DNA of 64,000 nt from Flavonifractor sp. An10. GTDB taxonomy: Bacteria > Bacillota > Clostridia > Oscillospirales > Oscillospiraceae. Location: NCBI RefSeq assembly GCF_002161215.1, contig NZ_NFMB01000004.1, forward strand, positions 124,001 to 188,000, given 5' to 3'. This document shows positions 43,175-51,421 of this stretch, piece after piece. Position numbers and translations under genes: made by a program. Position 1 is the stretch's first letter; each line of letters starts with the position of its first letter. Under the pieces are notes generated by a model. The model was not told where the DNA came from, did not search any database, and saw nothing but the letters and a program-made list of their open reading frames with translations.

Positions 43175-43990
43175 ATGAAACAACATCAAAAGCAACAAAA
43201 AATAATCCGACTCGGCACCCACGGCGAGGACTACGGAAGCTGGATGTCTAACCCGGTTTTTTACATGATCGGTGGGCTGTTGACCCTGTCGGCGGTGCTG
43301 GCAGCGCTATCCTTTTCCATGTTTCATATTGCCGCGCTCGGCATCCTGTTCTCTGTTGCCGCAGCGGCGCTGCTTGCCCTGCTGATCTGGTGTGCATGGA
43401 TACGGAAACAGTACGCTTTCGGCGGCGGAGGAATGATGGAGCGGGTCCATCAGGTCGTCCTCTCCCATCTGGATTTTGACGGGCAGGGACAACTTCTGGA
43501 GGTTGGATGCGGCTCCGGCGCACTGAGCATACGGGCGGCTCTCACCTGGCCGGACGCCCAAATCACCGGCATGGACTATTGGGGTGTGGCCTACGGCTAT
43601 GGTCAGGCCATGTGCGAGAAAAATGCCGAGAGCGAGGGCGTCGGCTTCAGGTGTGCGTTCCGGCACGGGGATGCCAACAAGCTGGATTTCCCTGATGAGA
43701 GTTTCGACGCCGTGGTGAGCAACTATGTCTACCACAATGTAATGGGTGCGGACAAGCAGGCTCTGCTGTTGGAGACCCTGCGGGTGCTGAAAAAGGGCGG
43801 CGTCTTTGCGCTCAACGATGACATGAAGCCAAAAATGTACGGGGACATGGATGCCTTTGTCCAAAAGCTGCGGGACATGGGCTATGAGGACGTGCGCCTC
43901 ATCGACACGGCCACGGAGGTCTTCGGCTCCCGCCGGCGGGCGGGCATGATGATGCTGGGCGACTCCCGGATGCTGGTGGGGCGGAAGTAA
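43175..43990 (+). CDS. Membrane-anchored SAM methyltransferase
   Basis: 271 residues from ATG 43175, which is better spaced from AGGAG than ATG 43166. Two membrane segments at about residues 28-75 (FYMIGGLLTLSAVLAALSFS; ALGILFSVAAAALLALLIWC), then a methyltransferase domain: LLEVGCGSGALSIRAAL (motif I), ITGMDYWGVAYGYGQAMCEK, DANKLDFPDESFDAVVSNYV, RVLKKGGVFALNDDM. The TM-TM-methyltransferase arrangement suggests action on a hydrophobic or membrane-bound small molecule. It starts 12 bp after the membrane protein gene. Confidence 0.82.
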   Translation: MKQHQKQQKIIRLGTHGEDYGSWMSNPVFYMIGGLLTLSAVLAALSFSMFHIAALGILFSVAAAALLALLIWCAWIRKQYAFGGGGMMERVHQVVLSHLDFDGQGQLLEVGCGSGALSIRAALTWPDAQITGMDYWGVAYGYGQAMCEKNAESEGVGFRCAFRHGDANKLDFPDESFDAVVSNYVYHNVMGADKQALLLETLRVLKKGGVFALNDDMKPKMYGDMDAFVQKLRDMGYEDVRLIDTATEVFGSRRRAGMMMLGDSRMLVGRK

Positions 43991-44004
43991 GACGGAGGTT
44001 TGTC

Positions 44005-44664
44005 ATGACCTATACATATTGTGAAAGGCTGATGTGGGCTGCCATCGCTCCTGCCGCATTTCGGTATCTGGCAAGGCAGGAGTTGGGATGGGATATTTCT
44101 GCGTTGAAGCAGCTCTCTAAGCAGATTTACCGGCAAATGGTATCCCGTACCCCGGATATTGGCTCCATGATGGAAAACCCGTTGCGGGTCTGCCTGACTG
44201 GTGGAATTCTATGGCTGTCTATCTATAAGGCGGCAGAAGAAAAAATGAGTGAAAAGTGCTTTGAGGGCATGGTAAGTGCCAGTATGCGTTCTCCTCTGGT
44301 TGTGACCGCCTTCCGGGGCAAAGCCAAGACTGCATTTACTTTGAAGGCTCAATATAAGCGAGCAGCGACTGCATCTTTGGCGGATGCAGATAGGAACCCC
44401 TTTCAGTGGAATGCCGAGGTCATCTTCGGCCGGGATGCAGAGGAATATACGATCCTTTACCACCAGTGCGGTCTGTGTGCCCTGGGCCGACAGGAGGGCC
44501 TTCCTCATCTGGTTCCCTATCTATGCGCTCTGGACACGATGTCCGTCGACTGGATGGGTGGGCGGCTCTACCGTACCAAAACGCTGGCTGCCGGCGGTGA
44601 CTGCTGTGACTTTTATATCTGCAAAAAGGGTTCCCGTTGGGACAAAGAACGGCAGGGAAAATAG
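44005..44664 (+). CDS. L-2-amino-thiazoline-4-carboxylate hydrolase-like protein
   Basis: 219 residues; ribosome site GGAGG. The C-terminal block CALDTMSVDWMGGRLYRTKT, then LAAGGDCCDFYICKKG, has the pattern of the ATC hydrolase family (PF14196): a Cys, then R-T/x-T-L-A-x-G-G-x-x-C-D-F. The N-terminal half is helical. The founding enzyme opens a thiazoline ring to give S-carbamoyl-cysteine; most family members have not been tested. Thiazoline rings occur in siderophores such as pyochelin and yersiniabactin, so a role in processing an imported ligand is attractive but inferred. Four family-type Cys residues are present near 155-210. Confidence 0.75.
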   Translation: MTYTYCERLMWAAIAPAAFRYLARQELGWDISALKQLSKQIYRQMVSRTPDIGSMMENPLRVCLTGGILWLSIYKAAEEKMSEKCFEGMVSASMRSPLVVTAFRGKAKTAFTLKAQYKRAATASLADADRNPFQWNAEVIFGRDAEEYTILYHQCGLCALGRQEGLPHLVPYLCALDTMSVDWMGGRLYRTKTLAAGGDCCDFYICKKGSRWDKERQGK

Positions 44665-44681
44665 AAATCGGGAGATGGAAG

Positions 44682-45173
44682 ATGGTTCAAATGCTGCTGG
44701 CAGAGGGTATGCTCCTGTGTTCCTTGTTTTGGGCTTTTTGCTGGCTGGGCACCGGGAGCGACGAGAAAAACATCCGTAATTTTTCTACTTACCCGGACGA
44801 GGTACAGAAGATTGTGAAAGCCCGCCCGGAGCTATCAGGAAATATTCGGCAGCGAGGTCCTGCGGCCATCTTCGCTGGAAATCTGCTTTTGTTTACTGCG
44901 CTCCTGTTTGCGATGGGGCTTCTCACCCGGCAGGAATATTTTGCAGGCAACTTTTTGAACACTCTGCTTTTAGGACAGGCGCTGAATCTGTTTGATTTTT
45001 TGGTGATCGACCTGCTTTGGTGGCGGCACACAAAACGGGTGCGGTTTTCCGGCACCGAGGAAAGTCCGGAATTATATGCGGACCCCCGCAAACACTTTTA
45101 CGCTTTCCTGCGGGGAGTTCTTCTGTTTTTGGCTGTTGCTTTAATCAACGGGTATCTGCTCACCTGGATCTGA
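44682..45173 (+). CDS. Integral membrane protein, paralogue of the one at 42647
   Basis: 163 residues from ATG 44682. Hydrophobic segments: MLLAEGMLLCSLFWAFCWLG, FAGNLLLFTALLFAMGLLTR, LLLGQALNLFDFLVIDLLWW, FLRGVLLFLAVALINGYLLT. It shares the D-x2-x2-D ... K-x-R-F-x-x-GTE-x-x-P-x-Y pattern with the 171-residue protein upstream. Role unknown; co-transcribed with the methyltransferases and hydrolases. Confidence 0.7.
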   Translation: MVQMLLAEGMLLCSLFWAFCWLGTGSDEKNIRNFSTYPDEVQKIVKARPELSGNIRQRGPAAIFAGNLLLFTALLFAMGLLTRQEYFAGNFLNTLLLGQALNLFDFLVIDLLWWRHTKRVRFSGTEESPELYADPRKHFYAFLRGVLLFLAVALINGYLLTWI

Positions 45174-45186
45174 AAGGAGGAGTTCC

Positions 45187-46053
45187 ATGACACTTGCAGA
45201 ATTTCGCCGGGTTTATCCAACCGCTGCCTTCACGGTCAGCAGCGGGAAACTCTTTACCTATCGCTACTATCAAAATCCCCAGGCCAAAGCCACGCTGGTC
45301 CTGCTCACGGGCGGCATTGGGCTGTCCGACCTGTTTTATAAGCACTTTGCCCGGTTCGCCAGGGATTTTTCGGTGCTGACCTTTGACTATCAGCTCCAGT
45401 TCGGGGACAACGGCGAGTTTGCCGATGCCGTGGCTGAACTACTCCGCCACCTGAAGGAAAAGGTCTGGCTGGTGGGACAGTCCCTGGGCGGCGTAGTGGC
45501 CCAGGTCATCGCCTCCCGCCACCCGGAAGTGGTGGAGGGGCTGGTCCTCTCCAACACCTGCTCGCTGTCCGGCAACATGAGCAAGGCCGGGTATCAGGAT
45601 CTGATGAAGATAATCGAAAGCCAGCGGAAGTTCAAAAAATGGCTTGCCTTCCTGCCGTTTCCGCTCATCAAGCGGATGATGAGATGGGCGGTGATGAAAA
45701 AGAAAACCGATGGCTTTACAGCCCAGGAAAAGGCCGCTATGGAGGAACTGTGCGGCGCTATGATGGAACTGCTCACCAAGCCCTATGAACAGCACATGAT
45801 TGACTTTCTCTGTGACGCAGAACACTACTTTGGCATGACCCGCAATGATTTTGCCCCGTGGGAGGGGCGGGTGCTGCTGATTTTGTCCGAGGACGACACC
45901 ACCTTCACCCCGGCCTGCCGGGAGGACCTGATCGCCCTGATGCCAAGTCCCACGGTGGTCACCGACCTGACCGGCGGCCACCTGGCGCTGATGGTGCGGC
46001 TGGAACAGTATGCGGATCTGGTAACAAAATTTATTCTGGAGCGGACACCATGA
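45187..46053 (+). CDS. Alpha/beta hydrolase
   Basis: 288 residues; ribosome site AAAGGAGGAG. Nucleophile elbow VWLVGQSLGGVVAQVIASRH with catalytic Ser, acid in LILSEDDTTFTPACRE, and His in LTGGHLALMVRL: a complete triad. The LLTGGIGLSDLFYK region would form the oxyanion hole. No signal peptide, so it is cytosolic. In many siderophore systems such esterases free the metal from its ligand; here that is an inference from context. Last gene of the six-gene operon, followed by a terminator. Confidence 0.85.
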   Translation: MTLAEFRRVYPTAAFTVSSGKLFTYRYYQNPQAKATLVLLTGGIGLSDLFYKHFARFARDFSVLTFDYQLQFGDNGEFADAVAELLRHLKEKVWLVGQSLGGVVAQVIASRHPEVVEGLVLSNTCSLSGNMSKAGYQDLMKIIESQRKFKKWLAFLPFPLIKRMMRWAVMKKKTDGFTAQEKAAMEELCGAMMELLTKPYEQHMIDFLCDAEHYFGMTRNDFAPWEGRVLLILSEDDTTFTPACREDLIALMPSPTVVTDLTGGHLALMVRLEQYADLVTKFILERTP

Positions 46054-46054
46054 G

Positions 46055-46086
46055 GAGAGCCGGCTGGTCAATGCCAGCCGGCTCTC
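46055..46086 (+). terminator. Terminator of the methyltransferase/hydrolase operon
   Basis: A 13-bp perfect stem (46055-46067 / 46074-46086, loop TCAATG) follows the hydrolase stop by 1 bp; the T-run is weak (TATCATTT). Confidence 0.75.
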
Positions 46087-46101
46087 TATCATTTGTCCAT
46101 C

Positions 46102-46437
46102 TCAATATCCCACGATCAGGCGGTAGATGGTGAGGGGCACATACCACGCCGCCACCAGCAGACGCCACACCAGGACGAAGCCCCCGATGAGGCCGCCGAT
46201 GATGAAGTTCAGCACGAACAGCGCGGCGCCGCCGCCCAGGGAGCCGCCGCCCGGCACGATCCAGACGCACATCCGATGGATGCCGAAGGGCAGGCCGCAG
46301 AGTATCCAGAGCCAGAGGAGATCCAGCTCTCCATTCCTGATGCAGGCGGATTTGAAAATGCAGTACAGCAGCCCGGCGATGGCGACGGGCAAAACTGCCT
46401 TCTTGAAAAATTCCTTGATGGTTTCGGTTCTCGTCAT
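46102..46437 (-). CDS. DUF6050-like membrane protein
   Basis: 111 residues from the ATG at 46437, behind GGAGGTG. Hydrophobic segments: AVLPVAIAGLLYCIFKSACI, LLWLWILCGLPFGIHRMCVW, AALFVLNFIIGGLIGGFVLV, LLVAAWYVPLTIYRLIVGY. The LWILCGLPFGIHRM and WRLLVAAWYVPLT blocks are what I know from DUF6050 proteins of conjugative elements. It lies just downstream of the relaxase on the same strand, so it may be in the mobilization operon. Confidence 0.7.
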   Translation of the reverse strand: MTRTETIKEFFKKAVLPVAIAGLLYCIFKSACIRNGELDLLWLWILCGLPFGIHRMCVWIVPGGGSLGGGAALFVLNFIIGGLIGGFVLVWRLLVAAWYVPLTIYRLIVGY

Positions 46438-46530
46438 TGGCGGCACCTCCATTCCTGCCTCCATTATACCGGGAAAATCTGACCGCGCCCAGGGGCTTTT
46501 GAAAAGCCTGGTAAAGGCGCACAACCTCCG

Positions 46531-47880
46531 CTATTCCAGCTCGTTATTTCGCTGCCTCTGCGGTTCGGCCTCCCTCGGCTTTTCCAGTAGGGCCTCCACA
46601 TTCTGACGGAGGGTGTCATACTGCCGTTCCTCCCGCTGGGCCTTTCTATATTCCGATTGCAGGGCGGCTTTCCTGGCGGTGAGCTCGTCCATCTCGGCCC
46701 GGAGCCGCTGGGTGGCAGGCAGGGGTACGGCGTCCAGGCGTTTCAGTTCTCTTGCCGCCGCCTCAAACAGGATGATCTCCCCCTCATGCCCCCGGAGGAA
46801 TTTTTCCTTGTCCCTGGACTGGCGATATTGGTCATACAGGGGACGGAGCTGGCGGTAGGTGGCGGCGTGCTTCATGGTGAGGGTCAGCCGCTCCATTTCC
46901 TTCTCCGTTGCCCGGAGATCCGCCTTCACCCTGGCGGTGGCGGCCGCCGCCCCGTCGCACCGCTCGGACAGATCCTCCAAACTTCCAATACCATGCTCCG
47001 TCAGGAAGTTCAGCGTTTCCGCCGCCCGCTTCAAATTCTCGATAGTCGCCCAATGCTTGTAGCCGGCGCTCTGCTGGGCTTTGAGATTGTTCTGGATGTC
47101 GATGAGCAGGCTGGGCTTCCCGGTGCGCTGCTGCGGCTGGCGGGAGGGGCTGGGCCTTCCGGCCATCCGGGCGGTCAGGGCCTCCTCGGCATAATCGGCG
47201 CCCAGGGTTTTCAATCGGGTGAACCGTTCCTGGCCCGGAGCCCTGGCGGATATGTACTTGCCCCGTTTCAGTTCGTACCCTTCCCGCTGAAGGCGGCGGA
47301 GCAGGTCCTCCAGGTCAGAGCAGCCGGGCAGGAGCCGGTCAATGGCGGCACGCAGCTTCGCCTTGTAGCTGGTGCCGTTCTGTTCCGCCTGATGCTCAAT
47401 GTAGCTCTTGCCCTTGTCCCGGCCGGGGACGATGACGGACAGGCCATGTTCTTTGCAGATCCGGTCACTGGTGCGGCGGATGAAGTGATAGCTCCGCTTA
47501 TTGGAGTGATAGTGCTTGTGATCCTGGAAACTGACCGCATTGAAAATCAGGTGGTTATGGACGTGATCCCTGTCTATGTGGGTGGTGAGGACAAACTCAT
47601 ATTTTCCGCCCAGGACCTCCCGCGCCAGCTCCATGCCGATGCGGTGGGCCTCCTCCGGCGTGACCTCCCCAGGCTCAAACGCCTGGATGAGATGCCGGCC
47701 CAGGTTCGTGCCCTTGTCGATGGCATGGCGGCGGGTCCATGCAAATTCAATATCGGCGGTCTCCACGGTGCAGCCGAAGGAGGACACCAGCAGCTTCCCG
47801 TCCGTCTTGTCTGGATTGCAGATATAGTCGATGGCCGCTTTCAGCGTTGACTTAATAGGATGCGTCTTTGTAACTGCCAT
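46531..47880 (-). CDS. Relaxase (MobA/VirD2 type, MOBP-like)
   Basis: 449 residues. The N-terminal domain (1-~200) nicks oriT and leads the strand into the recipient: ATG, AVTKTHPIKSTLKAAIDYIC, and the histidine motif VLTTHIDRDHVHNHLIFNAV (metal-binding H-x-H-x-H). A linker and long coiled coils follow (IENLKRAAETLNFL; KADLRATEKEMERLTLTMKH), ending EKPREAEPQRQRNNELE. It overlaps mobC by 40 bp. Its orientation against the transfer operon is the usual one in CTn-type elements. Confidence 0.93.
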   Translation of the reverse strand: MAVTKTHPIKSTLKAAIDYICNPDKTDGKLLVSSFGCTVETADIEFAWTRRHAIDKGTNLGRHLIQAFEPGEVTPEEAHRIGMELAREVLGGKYEFVLTTHIDRDHVHNHLIFNAVSFQDHKHYHSNKRSYHFIRRTSDRICKEHGLSVIVPGRDKGKSYIEHQAEQNGTSYKAKLRAAIDRLLPGCSDLEDLLRRLQREGYELKRGKYISARAPGQERFTRLKTLGADYAEEALTARMAGRPSPSRQPQQRTGKPSLLIDIQNNLKAQQSAGYKHWATIENLKRAAETLNFLTEHGIGSLEDLSERCDGAAAATARVKADLRATEKEMERLTLTMKHAATYRQLRPLYDQYRQSRDKEKFLRGHEGEIILFEAAARELKRLDAVPLPATQRLRAEMDELTARKAALQSEYRKAQREERQYDTLRQNVEALLEKPREAEPQRQRNNELE

Positions 47881-48171
47881 ATCTGCTCCAATCTCTCCAG
47901 GATCTCCTCCATATCGGCTTGATAGGTTGGGCCGCCGGCGTTCACCCTCTTGGCGATTTGATTGATGTTCCGGCCGATGGAGCCCAGGGCCTTTGTCATC
48001 TCCTTGATGTCGGTGGTGTCCACCTGAATGATATACCCGTCAATCGCCATCTTCCGCAGATATGCCCCATACCGCTTTGTGGGGAGCTGCGCCATCTTCT
48101 CGTCGATGAGCCGCTTCTCCCTCCTCCGTCACCCAGAACTTCATCTGGATGTTCCGCTTTCTGTTTACCAT
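47841..48171 (-). pseudogene. mobC: Relaxosome protein MobC, frameshifted
   Basis: Start ATG 48171 behind GGAGGCGAAGCGGA gives VNRKRNIQMKFWVTEE, the usual MobC beginning. One extra G in the GGAGGAGGGAG tract (about 48115-48126) then shifts the frame. The continuation KMAQLPTKRYGAYLRKMAID ... GSIGRNINQIAKRVNAGGPT, with the NxNQ-A-K motif, is in the next frame and ends at 47841. Removing one G restores a ~110-residue protein. A downstream ATG at 48095 could still give an 84-residue product. MobC helps the relaxase melt oriT. The G-run context makes a sequencing error possible. Confidence 0.8.
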
Positions 48172-48310
48172 TCCGCTTCGCCTCCGTTTCTTATAAGGGT
48201 CTGGGACTATCCCAGCAAGCAATTTTCGTGTTTAGGGGCAGGGGGTTCCCTAAAGCCAAAAATCGCAAGCGGGTACTCGCTTGCTGTGCTTGCTATCGTA
48301 ACTCTATCCT
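48172..48310. other. Candidate oriT region upstream of mobC
   Basis: Non-coding stretch before the mobC/relaxase genes with two inverted repeats: TGGGA-CTA-TCCCA (about 48206-48218) and GCAAGCG-GGTACT-CGCTTGC (about 48266-48285). oriT sites commonly lie here with short inverted repeats next to the nick. The nick site cannot be placed from sequence alone. Confidence 0.4.
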
Positions 48311-48382
48311 CGTATTCTCCCTCTACTAATACTACAATTCTTGTGCTTCCAAATGGCAGAAGGGAAATAAAATAATTCAAAA

Positions 48383-48417
48383 AAGCTGTTGCAGGTCAGA
48401 TAACTCTGCAACAGCTT
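48383..48417 (-). terminator. Terminator of the AraC-type gene
   Basis: AAGCTGTTGCAG (48383-48394) and its complement (48406-48417) form a 12-bp perfect stem; on the minus strand it is followed by TTTTTTGAATTATTTT. Confidence 0.85.
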
Positions 48418-48475
48418 AACTTTACTTTGATAAAGGAACATAAATCCGACATTTTCAAATCGTTGAACGGAATAC

Positions 48476-49435
48476 TTATAGTTCTCCCGGTGTAATTCCA
48501 TATCTTTTCCTAAACGCCTCTATGAAGTGACTTGTATTGCTGTAACCTACCATCCATACAACGTCTTTCACCTTGTATCTCTCTTTCTGCAACAGCCTAT
48601 AAGCCATCTCCATACGTTTTTCCACGATATATTCATAGACGGTGCAGTTAAAGCAGGTTTTGAATCCCTGCTTTAATTTTGTTTCGCTCAAAAAACACTC
48701 CTGCGCGATCTGCTGGATGGTAAGGGGATGGAGAAAATGATGGTCGATCATTTCCCTTGCATTCTGTAGGCAACGATGATCTTCTCTTGAGATTTCTTTA
48801 TCCCCACTCTGTTTCCCAACGACTTCATCGCAGAACAGGGACAAAAGTTCCAAAACTTTCCCTTCCAAGTATATTTTCCTCAATTTCCGTTCTGGAGGGC
48901 AATCGACAAGATGTTGCAGCACCAATCGAATCTCGGATGTAGTAGGAAACACATGAGAACAGATTTTCTGTTCCGGGCAAATCAAATGGACTGTTTCTAA
49001 CTGTTCTGTCAATTCTGCAAACCGATTTCTTTCCATAACAATGCCAAGGGTGCGATATGTTTCTCCCGGCTTATAGTAGCTGGAGCACTTGGAAAAGCGC
49101 CCACACTGAAGGCTACACTCTGTGGGTGAAATCTCATAATGTCCACCTTTACCCGTTTCAAAATTCCACTCCATACAACCATTCAGGCAAAAGGAAAGCT
49201 GAAGGACTCCACTTTCGGGATATTCTTCACGTAGTTCTGTCTCCCGGTTGAATGTCATCTCCGAGTGGAGCAAAAACAGCCCTGGAGACAGTTCCTGCGT
49301 ATCTACACGCTGGCTTGCACCCTTTCTGCATCGTCCCGAGCCTTTTTCGGGCAATGCGGATGCTTTTTCCCAGACACTTTCTGAGATTGGAAGGTCGTGC
49401 TGTATGCAAATCGGCGTATGTACAGTTGAAGGCAT
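48476..49435 (-). CDS. AraC-family activator (YbtA/PchR-like)
   Basis: 319 residues from the ATG 8 nt after AAAGGAGG. N-terminal ligand domain with a cupin-like stretch (VLQLSFCLNGCMEWNFETGK, GETYRTLGIVMERNRFAELT). C-terminal AraC DNA-binding domain: HFLHPLTIQQIAQECFLSET, KLKQGFKTCFNCTVYEYIVE, VKDVVWMVGYSNTSHFIEAF, RKRYGITPGEL. This form is that of siderophore-responsive activators such as YbtA and PchR, which bind the ligand and switch on its transporter. It is divergent from the ABC pair at 49646. A GGTTAG-N6-CTAACC palindrome lies in its own promoter region. Confidence 0.85.
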   Translation of the reverse strand: MPSTVHTPICIQHDLPISESVWEKASALPEKGSGRCRKGASQRVDTQELSPGLFLLHSEMTFNRETELREEYPESGVLQLSFCLNGCMEWNFETGKGGHYEISPTECSLQCGRFSKCSSYYKPGETYRTLGIVMERNRFAELTEQLETVHLICPEQKICSHVFPTTSEIRLVLQHLVDCPPERKLRKIYLEGKVLELLSLFCDEVVGKQSGDKEISREDHRCLQNAREMIDHHFLHPLTIQQIAQECFLSETKLKQGFKTCFNCTVYEYIVEKRMEMAYRLLQKERYKVKDVVWMVGYSNTSHFIEAFRKRYGITPGEL

Positions 49436-49461
49436 GTCATGCGCCTCCTTTCATCTTTACG

Positions 49462-49479
49462 GGTTAGCAATGTCTAACC
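49462..49479. promoter_or_regulatory. DtxR-type operator-like palindrome 2
   Basis: GGTTAGCAATGTCTAACC, a perfect 6-bp palindrome with 6-bp spacer, lies 27 bp upstream of the AraC gene start, just downstream of an AT-rich -10-like stretch (TAATATTAA on the minus strand). Confidence 0.65.
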
Positions 49480-49645
49480 GCCTTTAATATTACCATAGCG
49501 AATGCAAAAAATCAAGGTGCGAGAATAATCCGCCGGATTGGGGTATGGAATTGCCGGCTTCGGTTACAAAAGCGAAAAAGGGCCTGATAAACTAAGTGTG
49601 TATCTGAATGTGTGTAATCCTCTAAAGAAAGCCAGGTGAAACGAT

Positions 49646-51421
49646 ATGAAGAAAGAGAAAGTGAAGCGTGAATCTCCCTACAAAGGGATTTTCCGCTTTA
49701 CCAGTGCAAAAAAGCAGCAACTAACATTTTCCGTTATTCTGTCTGTTCTATCTTCTATATTCGGAATTGTTCCATATATTGCGGTAGCGGTGTTGCTTCA
49801 ATTTGCTTTGGAAAGCAAACTGACGATGGAATGGGCGGTGCTGCTTCCTGTAATTGCCCTGTGCGGATTTTTCTTAAAACATTGGCTCTATGCCAAATCT
49901 ACCTTGTGCTCCCACAAAGTGGCCTATGAAATTATTAAAAATATCCGTGTTGCTGTTATGCGAAAGATGTCCAGAGTATCTATGGGTACGGTACAGAGTA
50001 AATCTTCCGGTGAATTTAAGCAGCTTATCATGGACGATGCAGATCGTTTGGAAGTACCTATTGCCCATGCGATTCCTGAGATGATCGCAAGCACACTGGT
50101 ACCTGTCCTTGTCATTTTATATCTGCTTTTGATTGATTGGCGCATGGCTCTGGCGGCTCTTGCCACCGGCGTTATTGGCAATGTGATTTATTACTGTATG
50201 CTGATTGGCCGGGGCGAAATGATGAAGGAGTACATGGCTTCCAATGCCAATATGAATGCCACGATAGTGGAATATGTGAACGGTATGGAGGTCATCAAAG
50301 CGTTTAACCAAACGGCCTCATCCATGGATCAGTTTCAGTCCTCCGTTTTGAAAGTACGGGATGTAACAACAAAATGGTATAGACACTGCTGGCCTTTTAT
50401 GAGTATCAGTCAGGCCGTTTTACCGTCCTCTATCGCTTTTGTCCTGCCGGTTGGCATGGCGCTTTTTTCTGGCGGTGCAGTTAGCCTATCCGAACTCATT
50501 TTGTGCATTTTGCTTTCTATGGCTATTGTAGGTTCCTTACAGACCTTTTTGGATTTCTGGGAAAGTACTGCTGTTGTTGCAGAGGTACAACCCCGTATCC
50601 AAGCGCTTCTTGATATGGAGGAACTGCCAGAGCCGACACAGCCAAAACATAGTACTGGAGCGAATGTGGAGCTGAAAGATGTTCATTTTGGATATGGAGA
50701 CAGTGAGGTCATTCATGGCGTTTCCTTTGCAGCAAAGGCGGGAACGGTCACAGCTTTGGTAGGGCCATCCGGTTCAGGCAAATCTACGCTTGCCAAGCTG
50801 ATCGCCCGTTTCTGGGATGTCGATGCAGGTGCGGTTTTGGTAGGCGGCACAGATGTCCGGGAACTTTCCCTTTCCGATTTGACAGAGAAAATCAGTTTTG
50901 TATCTCAGGACAATTTCTTATTTAATATGAGCTTGCGTGACAACATTCGCATTGGAAAACCGGACGCTACTGACAAGGAAGTGGAGTGGGCGGCTGCGCA
51001 GGCTGGATGTGACGAATTTATTGCACGTTTCCCCAAAGGTTACGATACGAATGCCGGTGACGCCGGGGCAAGGCTTTCCGGTGGTGAGCGCCAGCGTCTT
51101 GCCATAGCAAGGGCAATCTTGAAAAATGCACCTATTGTGATTCTGGACGAGGCTACTGCCTTCACAGACCCGGAAAATGAAGATAAATTGCAGCATTCCA
51201 TTGATAAGCTGACAAAAGGTAAAACACTGATCGTTATCGCCCACAGGCTTTCTACTGTCATGTATGCAGATCAGATTTTGGTTCTTGAAGATGGTCAGAT
51301 TACTTCACGAGGCACACATGAGCAGCTTCTTACCAGTTCGGAAACCTACTTGGATATGTGGAAAGCTCATATCAGCACAATGGACTGGAGTATGAATCAG
51401 GAGGTGAGCGAATCATGCTGA
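49646..51421 (+). CDS. ABC half-transporter, YbtP-like
   Basis: 591 residues. N-terminal membrane domain with six segments (SVILSVLSSIFGIVPYIAVA, IASTLVPVLVILYLLLIDWR and others), C-terminal ATPase: Walker A LVGPSGSGKSTLAKLIARFW, Q-loop FVSQDNFLFN, signature ARLSGGERQRLAIARAI, Walker B IVILDEATAFTDPENE, H-loop IAHRLSTV. Exporter-type fold, but YbtP/YbtQ pairs of this kind import ferric siderophores. Import is inferred from the AraC neighbour and metal-box sites. Start ATG; ribosome site CAGGTGAAACG. Overlaps its partner by 7 bp. Confidence 0.88.
   Translation: MKKEKVKRESPYKGIFRFTSAKKQQLTFSVILSVLSSIFGIVPYIAVAVLLQFALESKLTMEWAVLLPVIALCGFFLKHWLYAKSTLCSHKVAYEIIKNIRVAVMRKMSRVSMGTVQSKSSGEFKQLIMDDADRLEVPIAHAIPEMIASTLVPVLVILYLLLIDWRMALAALATGVIGNVIYYCMLIGRGEMMKEYMASNANMNATIVEYVNGMEVIKAFNQTASSMDQFQSSVLKVRDVTTKWYRHCWPFMSISQAVLPSSIAFVLPVGMALFSGGAVSLSELILCILLSMAIVGSLQTFLDFWESTAVVAEVQPRIQALLDMEELPEPTQPKHSTGANVELKDVHFGYGDSEVIHGVSFAAKAGTVTALVGPSGSGKSTLAKLIARFWDVDAGAVLVGGTDVRELSLSDLTEKISFVSQDNFLFNMSLRDNIRIGKPDATDKEVEWAAAQAGCDEFIARFPKGYDTNAGDAGARLSGGERQRLAIARAILKNAPIVILDEATAFTDPENEDKLQHSIDKLTKGKTLIVIAHRLSTVMYADQILVLEDGQITSRGTHEQLLTSSETYLDMWKAHISTMDWSMNQEVSESC

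Noticed and set aside
46657-47850. A 397-codon + strand frame over the relaxase.
   Set aside because: Antisense shadow of the relaxase gene, which has clear HUH motifs and a ribosome site.
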